Assembly (NCBI GenBank): GCA_944387285.1
Contig: CALXEH010000018.1
Coordinates: forward strand, 1-38,144
Direction: 5' to 3'
DNA: 38,144 nt
Source of the DNA: an uncultured Oscillospiraceae bacterium
Lineage (GTDB): Bacteria; Bacillota; Clostridia; Oscillospirales; Oscillospiraceae
Part shown: positions 23,878 through 31,574 of the stretch, piece after piece
Layout: each line of letters begins with the position of its first letter
How positions within the stretch are numbered: position 1 is the stretch's first letter
The notes under the pieces: generated by a model
Database searches by the model: none
What the model was told of the DNA's origin: nothing
Seen by the model: only the letters and a program-made list of their open reading frames with translations
Position numbers and translations under genes: made by a program

Positions 23878-24399
23878 ATGATTTACGATTCCATCGACCA
23901 TGCCGAGAGGTATTACCACCTGCATCCGGGCATTCCTGCCGCGGTGGAGTGGCTGCGCAAGTGCCCGAAGGATATAGCGCCGGGCAGATATGATATCTGC
24001 GGCGACCTGGTCTACTGCTGGGTCATCGACCGCCATACCCGCACGCTCGAGCCCTGCACGCCCGAGATGCTGGAGGCCAAGGGCGACGAGTACAATCCCG
24101 AAGACGGCTCCACGCTCGACGCGCACACCAAGGTGCTCGACTTCCACTATGTCCTCGACGGCAAGGAGGCATTTGTCTTCCAGCCGCTGACCGACGAGGA
24201 CGTGAGCGGCGAGTACAACGCCGTACATGACATCGTGCCCTGGCTCAACAGGTGCGGCAATGTCGTCAAGTGCAACGAGGGCGATATCTTCATATTCTGG
24301 CCCAACGAGGGGCACAAGTCCGACGTGGACTTCGGTGAGAAGAGCCAGGTGAAGAAGGTCGTCTGCAAGCTGAATATCGACAAACGCTATTGCGACTGA
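23878..24399 (+). CDS. YhcH/YjgK/YiaL (TabA) family cupin protein
   Basis: A 173-residue protein of the DUF386 family. Recognisable parts are the opening helix around MIYDSIDHAERYYHLHPG, the central VLDFHYVLDGKEAFVFQPL and the metal-site segment FIFWPNEGHKSDVDFGE, with His and Asp/Glu ligands. The ATG follows AAAGGGAGAG by six bases and lies 34 bases after the dehydrogenase gene. Family members are found in sialic-acid, uronate and ketogulonate clusters, where an anomerase or isomerase role is suspected but poorly proven. Here it fits sugar-acid handling. Confidence 0.88.
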   Translation: MIYDSIDHAERYYHLHPGIPAAVEWLRKCPKDIAPGRYDICGDLVYCWVIDRHTRTLEPCTPEMLEAKGDEYNPEDGSTLDAHTKVLDFHYVLDGKEAFVFQPLTDEDVSGEYNAVHDIVPWLNRCGNVVKCNEGDIFIFWPNEGHKSDVDFGEKSQVKKVVCKLNIDKRYCD

Positions 24400-24426
24400 G
24401 CGCTGCGTTCAAGTTGGGACAGCGGG

Positions 24427-24459
24427 AAGGCCGGGAAACCGTTGCGGTTTCCCGGCCTT
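24427..24459. terminator. Strong bidirectional terminator
   Basis: AAGGCCGGGAAACCG pairs perfectly over 15 bases with CGGTTTCCCGGCCTT around TTG. It lies between two converging genes and would end both transcripts. Confidence 0.85.
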
Positions 24460-24485
24460 GTTCGTCGGCACAGAGCGCTGAGCGC

Positions 24486-25415
24486 TCACGCACCCTGCAA
24501 ATCCCTGATAATATTCCTTGCGGCCATTTTTGTCATTTCGGAAGACGCGCCGATGGAAGAGGCGGCACAGTGCGAGCCCATGATGAGGTTGTCCAGCTCG
24601 TAGAGCTCGCTGCAGGAGGGCGGCTCCTCGCTGAAGGCGTCCAGCCCTGCGGCGTAGAGCTTGCCGGAACGGAGCGCAGTTACGAGCGCGGCCTCGTCGA
24701 TGAGCCCGCCGCGCGCGGTGTTCACAAGCACGGCGCCGTCCTTCATGGAGGCGATCGCCTCGGCATCGACAATGTTCCGGGTAGCGTCGTTGAGCGGCAG
24801 ATGCAGCGTTATTATGTCGGCGGTCCTGAAGATCTCGGCCGGGGAGGCGAACTCGATGTTGTTGGCCTTTGCGTAATCCTCGTCCCACTTGCGCCTATAG
24901 GCCAGAACGCGCATGTCAAATCCGCTCGCACGCCTGGCGACGGCCTTGCCGATGGCCCCGAGCCCTATTATGCCCAGCGTCTTGCCGTGGACGTCCTGAG
25001 TGACGACCTTGCGCCAGTCCCTGGTATGGCACTGCTTGTCTATGCTGACGACCCTGCGGCAGCAGGCGAGTATCAGGGCAAAGGTGTAGTCGGCCACAGC
25101 CATGGCGTTTGCGCCCGCTGTGGTGGAAACGGCAATGCCCCTCTCCCTGGCGCAGGCCAGGTCGATGTTGTCCGTGCCCGTGCCATACTTGGCGATGGCC
25201 TTTAAAGCGGGCGCGGCGGCAATGACATCGCTGTCAAGAGGGTCAACGCCCACTATTATGCCTTCCACGTCGCGGACTTGCCCGAGCATCTGCTCCTTGG
25301 TGAAAATGCTGCCGCCCGTGTTCCTGACCACGATATGGCCCGCCGCCTCAAGCTCTGCAAAGGCTTCGGGATAGGTTTTGCCAAAGGACCGCGGCGTTAC
25401 GAGAATTTTGCTCAT
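24486..25415 (-). CDS. D-2-hydroxyacid dehydrogenase (phosphoglycerate-dehydrogenase-like)
   Basis: A 309-residue enzyme. I start at ATG 25415 (MSKILVTPRSFGK) because GAGGAGG ends six bases upstream. The motif GIIGLGAIGKAVARR binds NAD(P). The catalytic Arg lies in NTARGGLIDEAAL, the Glu in DAFSEEPP and the His in MGSHCAASSIGA, replacing the more common LTPHIGAST. The early segment KYGTGTDNIDLACARERGI is typical of the PGDH branch. It is transcribed alone, away from the AroE-like gene, from a promoter overlapped by operator D. It may act on a different stereoisomer or oxidation step from the dehydrogenase at 22866. Confidence 0.9.
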   Translation of the reverse strand: MSKILVTPRSFGKTYPEAFAELEAAGHIVVRNTGGSIFTKEQMLGQVRDVEGIIVGVDPLDSDVIAAAPALKAIAKYGTGTDNIDLACARERGIAVSTTAGANAMAVADYTFALILACCRRVVSIDKQCHTRDWRKVVTQDVHGKTLGIIGLGAIGKAVARRASGFDMRVLAYRRKWDEDYAKANNIEFASPAEIFRTADIITLHLPLNDATRNIVDAEAIASMKDGAVLVNTARGGLIDEAALVTALRSGKLYAAGLDAFSEEPPSCSELYELDNLIMGSHCAASSIGASSEMTKMAARNIIRDLQGA

Positions 25416-25463
25416 GTACATCCTCCTCAAAGTACGGCGAAGGCCGCATTGTATTCATGACAG

Positions 25464-25487
25464 CGTAATATAGTAATGTCATAACAA
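25464..25487 (-). promoter_or_regulatory. Operator D of the shared regulon
   Basis: On the minus strand the site begins TGTTATGACATTACTATATT. It overlaps the -10 and spacer of the promoter for the dehydrogenase at 24486-25415. It matches the regulon core TGTNATNACAT but differs from A and B in the right half. Confidence 0.7.
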
Positions 25488-25497
25488 TCTTGTGCAA
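25470..25497 (-). promoter_or_regulatory. Promoter of the leftward dehydrogenase
   Basis: On the minus strand TTGCAC (25497-25492), 16 bases, TACTAT (25475-25470). The spacer contains the core of operator D. Confidence 0.6.
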
Positions 25498-25562
25498 TTA
25501 TCACACATTGGTGCAGAAAAATCAAGAGTATTTTTAAAAATAAATTAGTTTAACCAATTCTA

Positions 25563-25591
25563 TTGACTTTTTAGCGCAGAAATACTATATT
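25563..25591 (+). promoter_or_regulatory. Promoter of the AroE-like / isomerase unit
   Basis: TTGACT (25563-25568), 17 bases, TATATT (25586-25591). Operator E begins nine bases after the -10. Confidence 0.75.
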
Positions 25592-25599
25592 AGAAGCAT

Positions 25600-25627
25600 A
25601 ATAATGTAATTACATTATTACATAAGC
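25600..25627 (+). promoter_or_regulatory. Operator E of the shared regulon (most symmetric copy)
   Basis: ATAATGTAATTACATTAT, at about 25601-25618, is a perfect 18-bp palindrome, followed by TACATAAG. It contains TGTAATTACA, the symmetric form of the core seen at the other four sites, and so shows best where the two halves of a dimeric regulator would sit. Confidence 0.8.
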
Positions 25628-25707
25628 ACAATAGCGGCTTTGTACTAAATTATCTGTTTTGCCGCGGCTGTCACAGCGTGCCGGGCGAAACGGGGAAAGA
25701 GGTAACG

Positions 25708-26640
25708 ATGGAAAAAGCAACGAGACCCACACTGTATTTCATTGGAGTGACCACGGCTCAGTCCTCGATAATGAGGATCTTCCCTGAATGGTCCCGGCTT
25801 CTCGGGCTGGGAGCGGACATCCGCGGGATAGATTTCAGGCCTCATTCCTCGCCCGAGGGCTATAGGGAAGCGGCGGGATTTATCAAGGAGGACCCGCTGT
25901 CCCTTGGCGCACTGGTCACGACGCACAAGATCGACCTTTTTGCGGCCTGCCGTGACATGTTCGACTATGCAGACCCCTATGCGGAACTGCTGGGCGAGAC
26001 CTCGTGCCTGTCAAAGAAGGACGGGAAATTCTGCGCACATGCTAAGGACCCTATCTCGTCCGGGCTTTCGATAGAGCGCATACTGCCAGCCGGGCATTGG
26101 GCAGGCAGCGAGCGGGAGACGCTTATCCTGGGCGCGGGCGGGGCGGCGCTGGCGATGAGCGTGTATTTGTCGGACATGGGCATACATAAGGACAACGTGC
26201 CCTGCAAGATAACGATATCGAACCGCAGTGCCGGCAGGCTGGAATCCGCGCGCGCAATACTTGGCAAGCTCGACACCCGGACAAAGTTCGAGTACAGGTG
26301 TTCGCCGATGCCCGAGCAGAACGACGCGCTCATAGCCGGGCTGCCCGAGGGTTCGTTCATTGTGAACGCCACGGGCCTGGGCAAGGACGCGCCTGGCTCG
26401 CCGATAACTGATGCTGCTGTGTTCCCGCAAAACAGCTACGCCTGGGAGCTGAACTACAGGGGCGACCTGGTTTTCAAAGAGCAGGCAGCGCGGCAGGCGA
26501 GCAGGAATATTAAGCTCACGGACGGCTGGGATTATTTCATCTACGGCTGGACTCAGGTCATCTCCGAGGTGTTCCACATTGAGATAGACGACGAGAAGCT
26601 GGCCATGCTGGCAAAGGCGGCAGACGCCTTCAGGCGCTGA
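25708..26640 (+). CDS. Shikimate-dehydrogenase-like (AroE-fold) oxidoreductase
   Basis: A 310-residue protein with the AroE two-domain plan. The N-terminal domain has YFIGVTTAQSSIMRIFPEW and ALVTTHKIDLF, where AroE has VTIPHK with its catalytic Lys. The NAD(P) loop is TLILGAGGAALAMSVYL and a later FIVNATGLGKDAPGSP corresponds to the AroE NaTPlGm region. The ATG follows AAAGAGG by six bases. Length exceeds true AroE by about 35 residues, and the context has no other aromatic pathway genes. It is more likely a sugar-acid or cyclitol dehydrogenase than a shikimate enzyme. It is cotranscribed with the cupin isomerase. Confidence 0.82.
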   Translation: MEKATRPTLYFIGVTTAQSSIMRIFPEWSRLLGLGADIRGIDFRPHSSPEGYREAAGFIKEDPLSLGALVTTHKIDLFAACRDMFDYADPYAELLGETSCLSKKDGKFCAHAKDPISSGLSIERILPAGHWAGSERETLILGAGGAALAMSVYLSDMGIHKDNVPCKITISNRSAGRLESARAILGKLDTRTKFEYRCSPMPEQNDALIAGLPEGSFIVNATGLGKDAPGSPITDAAVFPQNSYAWELNYRGDLVFKEQAARQASRNIKLTDGWDYFIYGWTQVISEVFHIEIDDEKLAMLAKAADAFRR

Positions 26641-26663
26641 AAAAATTGATTTGGAGGGCTCAA

Positions 26664-27245
26664 ATGAACAAAAACAATTTCCCGTGGGAAACAGGCTTCA
26701 CGCTGGACTTCGACCTTGTCAGCGGCCTGTCGGAGAAGGGCGTTTCGACGAAGCGCTATCTCAGCCAGATGAAGGGCTTTTACTACGACTCGGAGGCAGA
26801 GGCCAAGCTGCTCGAGAGCGACCCGATGGTGTATGAGTTCTATGAACTCAACTGCCCCGAGGTTTCCGGCGACCTGGCGTTCGGCACGACCATAGTGTAT
26901 CCCGGCAAGGTCAACGACGAGTATTACATGACGAAGGGGCACTTCCACGTCATACTGGACACGGCGGAGGTGTACTACACACTCAGCGGGCGGGGCATCC
27001 TGCTGTGCGAGAGCCCGGAGGGCGACGTCAAGCTGCTGGAGATGAAGCCCGGCGAGGCGGTGTATGTGCCGAAGCGCTATGCACACAGGACCATAAATAC
27101 CGGCAACATGCCCCTGGTGGCGTTCTTCGTTTTCCGCGGCGACGCCGGCCACGATTACGGCACGATAGAAAAGCTGGGCTACCGCACGCTGGTGGTGGAC
27201 AGGGACGGCGTCCCCACGGCCCTGCCGAATCCTAAATGGAAGTAA
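26664..27245 (+). CDS. Cupin-type glucose-6-phosphate isomerase (PF06560)
   Basis: A 193-residue cupin of the archaeal-type phosphoglucose isomerase family. Metal ligands H93 and H95 (KGHFHVI), E102 (EVYY) and H141 (YAHRT) are in place, and TTIVYPGKVNDEYYMTKGHFH and PGEAVYVPKRYAHRTINTG are characteristic. The ATG follows GGAGGG by seven bases. The family interconverts aldose and ketose phosphates. In this cluster it may act on a non-glucose sugar phosphate. It lies 23 bases after the AroE-like gene. Confidence 0.9.
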   Translation: MNKNNFPWETGFTLDFDLVSGLSEKGVSTKRYLSQMKGFYYDSEAEAKLLESDPMVYEFYELNCPEVSGDLAFGTTIVYPGKVNDEYYMTKGHFHVILDTAEVYYTLSGRGILLCESPEGDVKLLEMKPGEAVYVPKRYAHRTINTGNMPLVAFFVFRGDAGHDYGTIEKLGYRTLVVDRDGVPTALPNPKWK

Positions 27246-27327
27246 CTGACTGAGCAAGCAAGGCTAAAGCCGCGACGCAGCGCGTGCGCCGGTGTAATTT
27301 TTTGTTGATAGTAGACATGGGCGGTTA

Positions 27328-27356
27328 TTGACTTTTTGAAATTTGTGCAATAGTAT
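27328..27356 (+). promoter_or_regulatory. Promoter of the GntR-lactonase unit
   Basis: TTGACT (27328-27333), 17 bases, TAGTAT (27351-27356). No TGTNATNACA core is seen nearby, so the regulator gene itself may not be autoregulated through that site. Confidence 0.6.
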
Positions 27357-27419
27357 ATAAAATAAGCCTGTTTTGGCAGCTTCTTGCGCCACGAATTTGA
27401 GAGTGTTGAGGTAAATGGT

Positions 27420-28160
27420 ATGTTTTTGAGTGAGAAAATAGATAAAGGCAACCCGACGCCTATGTACTATCAGCTTAAACTGATCATTCTTGACATGATT
27501 GATTCAAGCAAGCTCAAACCCGGCGACAAGATACCAACGGAGAATGAGCTTGTCGAGATGTTTTCGGTGAGCCGCACTACGGTCAGACAGGCGATAGCCG
27601 AGCTGACGTTTGAGGGCTATCTGGAGCGGAAAAAAGGAAAGGGCACCTTTGTAACGCAGCCAAAACCGCTCCAGGACTTCATGCGTTCGCTGGGCAGCTT
27701 CAATGACCAGATAGGCTACCTGGGCATGACGCCGAGCACTAAAGTGTTGATGCTCAAGCCCGTGTCCGCGACCAAGCAGGTCGCAGACAAGCTGAATGTT
27801 AAGGTGGGCGAAAAGGTGTTTTTCCTCAGGCGCCTGCGTTATGCTGACGGCGAGCCGATGGTACTCGTGGATACCTACCTGCCCAGTTCCTGCAGCGTGA
27901 TATTTGACAGGGACCTTGAGAAGGAGAGCCTGTATCAGATACTGTCCAGCTCGCACACGACGCGGGTAGTGAAGGCAGTGCGCCAGTTTGAAGCGACGAT
28001 CTCGGACAATTCCCTGGGTACACTGCTGGAGACGGGCGCCGGTTCGCCGCTGCTGCTCGTCAAAACCGTGGGCTATAACGCCAACGACGAGGCGATAGAG
28101 TATTCCGTGGCCAATTATGTTGGCTCAAAGTCGCACTTTGTCGTCCAGGTCAGCATTTGA
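27420..28160 (+). CDS. GntR-family transcriptional regulator, HutC/UTRA type
   Basis: A 246-residue regulator. The N-terminal winged helix is PMYYQLKLIILDMIDSSKL through KPGDKIPTENELVEMFSVSR, then TTVRQAIAELTFEGYLERKKGKGTFV. The C-terminal UTRA domain shows KVFFLRRLRYADGEPMVLVDTYLP and ends EAIEYSVANYVGSKSHFVVQV. UTRA domains bind small sugars, sugar phosphates or acids. I start at ATG 27420, which has GAGG eight bases upstream. It is the only regulator in the catabolic cluster and the obvious candidate to bind the five TGTNATNACA sites, since GntR operators commonly carry a GT-n-AC core. The lactonase gene follows after 3 bases. Confidence 0.92.
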   Translation: MFLSEKIDKGNPTPMYYQLKLIILDMIDSSKLKPGDKIPTENELVEMFSVSRTTVRQAIAELTFEGYLERKKGKGTFVTQPKPLQDFMRSLGSFNDQIGYLGMTPSTKVLMLKPVSATKQVADKLNVKVGEKVFFLRRLRYADGEPMVLVDTYLPSSCSVIFDRDLEKESLYQILSSSHTTRVVKAVRQFEATISDNSLGTLLETGAGSPLLLVKTVGYNANDEAIEYSVANYVGSKSHFVVQVSI

Positions 28161-28163
28161 CGA

Positions 28164-29117
28164 ATGGCCGAAATACATACGGTACTGGGCGGGATAAGCC
28201 CAGACGGTCTGGGTTTCTGCCAGAGCCACGAGCACCTGATGCTGCGCATGGGGCCTTCGTACCGCCTCAACCACGACCTGCTTTTGGACAGCGTGGAGAA
28301 GAGCCTGAGCGAAGTGCTAAGCTACAGGGAAGCCGGCGGCGATACGCTTATTGACGCCCAGCCCGGCGGCTGCGGACGTATGCCGGCGGAACTTCGCGAG
28401 ATAAGCGAGGCTTCGGGCGTGAATATAATTGCCGTCTCAGGCTTTCACAAGCTGTGCTACTACGACAAGGGGCACTGGATACACGGCTGCGCGCCCGGCA
28501 GGCTGGAAAAGCTGTTTGCAGGCGAGGCGCTGGAGGGCATGTTCCTTGGCCTTGAGGGCGAGTGTGAGCTGTGCAGGACGGATATGCGCGCGGGCGTGCT
28601 CAAGGGCGCGCTGGAAGCCGGGCCACTGGACGGGAAATACCGCGAGCTGTTTGGAGCCCTGGCGGGCGCGGCAGCCGAAAGCGGCGCCCCGGTCATGATA
28701 CACACCGACCCCGGCGCTGACGTGCTGAGCCTGGCAGCCTTCCTCATGAACAGAGGGGTGCCGCCAGCAAAGGTCATGTTCTGCCACCTGGACAGGGCCG
28801 TGCCGGAGCTGGAAGTCCATAAGCGCTTGCTGGATCTGGGCTTTTTCCTGGAATTCGACACGATCGGCAGGTTCAAGTACCACAGCGACGAAAGGGAAAC
28901 AGAGCTCTTCCTGTACCATATCCGCTCGGGCTACGCGGGTCAGCTGCTGTTTTCACTGGATACTACGCGGGCCAGGCTGCGCGCCTATACGCCCGGCGCC
29001 GTGGGCCTCGATTATATCCTCAGACGCTTTATCCCAAAACTGCTCGCTGCCGGAGTGAGCACAAGCGATATAGGCCGCATGAGCCACAACAATGTAGTCA
29101 AATTTTTTTGCGGATAA
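28164..29117 (+). CDS. Phosphotriesterase-family metal-dependent lactonase
   Basis: A 317-residue amidohydrolase-fold protein. Metal ligands are H22 and H24 in CQSHEHL, H180 in VMIHTDPG, H208 in FCHLDRA and the Asp in FSLDTTR. The bridging ligand seems to be E131 in LGLEGEC instead of carbamylated Lys, as also reported for some PHP/lactonase members. Members hydrolyse lactones or phosphoesters. In a sugar-acid cluster the likely role is opening an aldonolactone. It is translated right behind gntR and ends just before operator C. Confidence 0.85.
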   Translation: MAEIHTVLGGISPDGLGFCQSHEHLMLRMGPSYRLNHDLLLDSVEKSLSEVLSYREAGGDTLIDAQPGGCGRMPAELREISEASGVNIIAVSGFHKLCYYDKGHWIHGCAPGRLEKLFAGEALEGMFLGLEGECELCRTDMRAGVLKGALEAGPLDGKYRELFGALAGAAAESGAPVMIHTDPGADVLSLAAFLMNRGVPPAKVMFCHLDRAVPELEVHKRLLDLGFFLEFDTIGRFKYHSDERETELFLYHIRSGYAGQLLFSLDTTRARLRAYTPGAVGLDYILRRFIPKLLAAGVSTSDIGRMSHNNVVKFFCG

Positions 29118-29142
29118 TTGTAATGACATAATAATGTAATAC
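29118..29142 (+). promoter_or_regulatory. Operator C of the shared regulon
   Basis: TGTAATGACATAATAATGTA followed by ATAC, 18 bases upstream of the KPR gene and within 2 bases of the lactonase stop. It shares its first 14 bases with operators A and B. I cannot define a convincing promoter because the site fills the short gap; TTGCGG at 29108 could be the -35. Confidence 0.75.
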
Positions 29143-29159
29143 AAACATGAGGTGAGAAC

Positions 29160-30146
29160 ATGAAAAAAATCGCAGTACTGGGCGCCGGGGTCATCGGCAG
29201 CATAGTCGGCGGCTATCTTGCCCGCGCGGGCGGGGACCTTACGTTTATTGACATCAACAAGGGGCACATGGACGCCATAAATGCCAAGGGCCTGACCCTG
29301 CACGACATGGATGACAACATAGACATTGAGATACCCGGCATCAAGGCGGTGACTTCGACCGAGGGCCTGGACGTCATGGACATCATTGTGGTGTTGGTCA
29401 AGGGTAATTTCACTGAAACGGCGCTGTCCGCCTCGCGGAACATCATAGGGCCTGACACCTATCTGGTTTCTTTTCAGAACGGGATAGGCAATGACGTGCT
29501 GCTGGAGGAGTTTGCGGATGACAGCCACATAATGCTGGGCAATATGATGGTCTCCGGTGCGCTTTTGCAGCCGGGCACGGTATCGGTGTCGAAGTCCTCG
29601 GCGGCGGCAGACGGCACGCATGCGAGCATGTACCCGCTCAAGCCGAATGAGGAAAACGTGGAAACTGCCCGCCTGATAAAGGAGATGCTCTATGCCGGCG
29701 GAGGCATGACCGTAAAGCTCTCCGAGCACATACAGACATCCATCTGGAACAAGGCGCTGCTGAACATCGGCTGCAATCCTGTCTGCGGGCTCATACGCTG
29801 CAACATAGGCTATACCTTCAACGACCCGGACGCGCAATTTGTAATGAAGGCGCTGGTGAGGGAGTGCATAGCGGTGTCGGATGCCCTGGGCGTGCCCGGC
29901 GTGACTTATGAGGGCTGGTACAAGGCCCAGAGCGAGCATGTGAAGACCCAGGCCTTTTATCACTATCCATCCACGGCTCAGGACCTGCTCAAGCGCAAGG
30001 TGCCGACCGAGATCGGCACGCTGTGCGGCAGCATCGTGGCCTACGGTAAGAAGTTGGGCATACCCACGCCCGTGAATGAGACGATATATCATCTTGTCCT
30101 GGCCTGCGAGCACAATTACGAGCATCAGTATAAGGACGAGCCGTGA
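29160..30146 (+). CDS. Ketopantoate-reductase (ApbA/PanE) family oxidoreductase
   Basis: A 328-residue enzyme. KKIAVLGAGVIGSIVGGYLARAG is the NAD(P) loop. LVSFQNGIGNDVLL has the Asn of the family, and SIWNKALLNIGCNPVCGL has the catalytic Lys and Asn, followed by KVPTEIGTLCGSIV with the substrate-binding Glu. The ATG follows GAGGTG. No other pantothenate genes are near, and it opens the operon eda-deoC-dehydratase-kinase behind operator C. I infer it oxidises or reduces a 2-oxo or 2-hydroxy sugar acid rather than ketopantoate. Confidence 0.85.
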   Translation: MKKIAVLGAGVIGSIVGGYLARAGGDLTFIDINKGHMDAINAKGLTLHDMDDNIDIEIPGIKAVTSTEGLDVMDIIVVLVKGNFTETALSASRNIIGPDTYLVSFQNGIGNDVLLEEFADDSHIMLGNMMVSGALLQPGTVSVSKSSAAADGTHASMYPLKPNEENVETARLIKEMLYAGGGMTVKLSEHIQTSIWNKALLNIGCNPVCGLIRCNIGYTFNDPDAQFVMKALVRECIAVSDALGVPGVTYEGWYKAQSEHVKTQAFYHYPSTAQDLLKRKVPTEIGTLCGSIVAYGKKLGIPTPVNETIYHLVLACEHNYEHQYKDEP

Positions 30147-30183
30147 ATTCGGCCTGCGGAAAAAATTCAGGGAGGCAGCAAAA

Positions 30184-30825
30184 ATGTATGACGAGATGAA
30201 CAGGAAGATCGAGGCGCTGAAGGTGGTACCGGTCGTGAAGCTGGACAGGGAACAGGACGCGCTGCCCCTGGGCGAGGCACTGTGCGCCGGCGGGCTGCCT
30301 GCGGCGGAGATAACCTTCAGGACAGATGCGGCCGAGGGTTCGATCCGTGCAATGGCGCGGCGTTTCCCGGAAATGGCGGTCGGGGCCGGCACGGTGACAA
30401 CTGTGGAGCAGGCAAAGCGCGCCGTGGATGCGGGTGCGAGCTTCCTGGTGTCCCCGGGCGTGAACATGCCTGTAGTAGAATACTGCGTGGAGAACAAGGT
30501 GCCCATATATCCCGGCACCTGCACGCCCAGCGAGATCATGAGCGTCCTGGGCCTGGGCATAGAGGTGGTAAAGTTTTTCCCCTGCGCGCAGTACGGCGGG
30601 CTGAAGACGATAAAGGCGCTGGCTCCGGTGTTCCCGGGCCTGAGATTCATGCCCACGGGCGGCATCAACATAGACAATCTGGCGGAGTTCCTGGCCTATG
30701 ACCGCATAATCGCCTGCGGCGGCAGCTGGATGGTCAGCGCGAAGCTCATAAACGCCGGGCAGTTCGACGAGATAACCCGGCTGTCCGCGCAGGCAGTCGC
30801 GGCCGCGGCGCCGTATGTAAAGTAA
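30184..30825 (+). CDS. eda: KDPG/KHG aldolase
   Basis: A 213-residue class I aldolase. E42 and R46 (AAEITFRT), the PGTCTPSE loop and Schiff-base K130 (VVKFFPC) are at the expected places, and PTGGINIDNLAEFL binds phosphate. It cleaves 2-keto-3-deoxy-6-phosphogluconate (or the galactonate epimer) to pyruvate and glyceraldehyde 3-phosphate. The ATG has GGGAGG ahead and the gene lies 37 bases after the KPR gene. Together with the downstream dehydratase and kinase it gives an Entner-Doudoroff-like route. Confidence 0.92.
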   Translation: MYDEMNRKIEALKVVPVVKLDREQDALPLGEALCAGGLPAAEITFRTDAAEGSIRAMARRFPEMAVGAGTVTTVEQAKRAVDAGASFLVSPGVNMPVVEYCVENKVPIYPGTCTPSEIMSVLGLGIEVVKFFPCAQYGGLKTIKALAPVFPGLRFMPTGGINIDNLAEFLAYDRIIACGGSWMVSAKLINAGQFDEITRLSAQAVAAAAPYVK

Positions 30826-30851
30826 GCACAAAATCGCAAGGAGGATTTGAC

Positions 30852-31526
30852 ATGTTGACAGCAAAAGAAGCGGCGGGAATGATAGACATCAGCGCGGTGA
30901 GGACGCACAGCACTCTCGCTGACATCGAGCGCAACGTAGAGCTTGCCAGGCAGTACAGGTTCATCAACGTGCATGTGCTGCCCAACTGGGTGAAGACCCT
31001 GGCCGGCATGCTCAAGGACATAGACGGCGTTTATGTTGGCTCGCCGGCAGGGTTTCCCTCTGGCGGACACACCACAAAGGTAAAGCTGCTGGAAGCCGAA
31101 GGCCTGCTGGAAGACGGCGTGCAGGAAATGGACATAGTTATGAATGTCGGGCGCTTTTTGAACAAGGAGTACGCCTATGTGCTTGACGAGCTCAAGCAGA
31201 TAATCCGGCTTGCCGACAAGCGAGTGATGACGAAGGTCATCATTGAGATAAACAATCTGAACGACGAACAGATGACCGACGCCTGCAAGCTGGTCATAGA
31301 TTCCGGCGCGGATTTTGTGAAGAGCGGCACCGGCTGGGTGCCCGGCACGGCGAATATCGAGAGGTGCAGGAAGATGAAGGAGGTCTGCGGCAGCAGCATC
31401 AAGGTCAAGGCCGCTGGCGGCATCAGGACGCGCGAGGACTTTCTGCAGCTCTACGAGATGGGCGTGGAGCGAATGGGCATCAATACCGACTCGGCTATCA
31501 GCATAGTCAAGTCGTTTGAGGCCTGA
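30852..31526 (+). CDS. deoC: Deoxyribose-phosphate aldolase-like enzyme (DeoC paralogue 1, complete active site)
   Basis: A 224-residue class I aldolase of the DeoC family. D94 (EMDIVMNVG), Schiff-base K157 (FVKSGTGW) and proton-relay K186 (KAAGGIRT) are all present. Strong AAGGAGG ribosome site. It is the first of three adjacent DeoC-like genes and the only one with all catalytic residues. The reaction might be the classical deoxyribose-5-phosphate cleavage or a related aldol cleavage of a deoxy-sugar phosphate from this pathway. Confidence 0.88.
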   Translation: MLTAKEAAGMIDISAVRTHSTLADIERNVELARQYRFINVHVLPNWVKTLAGMLKDIDGVYVGSPAGFPSGGHTTKVKLLEAEGLLEDGVQEMDIVMNVGRFLNKEYAYVLDELKQIIRLADKRVMTKVIIEINNLNDEQMTDACKLVIDSGADFVKSGTGWVPGTANIERCRKMKEVCGSSIKVKAAGGIRTREDFLQLYEMGVERMGINTDSAISIVKSFEA

Positions 31527-31574
31527 GCGGGCCGGCTGACGGCACGGGTCGGGCAGCACGAAAAGGAGCAGGAA

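Noticed and set aside
25708..26640. True shikimate dehydrogenase of aromatic biosynthesis
   Set aside because: The fold motifs are there, but the protein is longer, the VTIPHK motif is altered and the context is catabolic.
27260..27305. Terminator after the cupin isomerase gene
   Set aside because: A TTTTTT run follows a GC-rich stretch, but I could not form a convincing stem directly before it.
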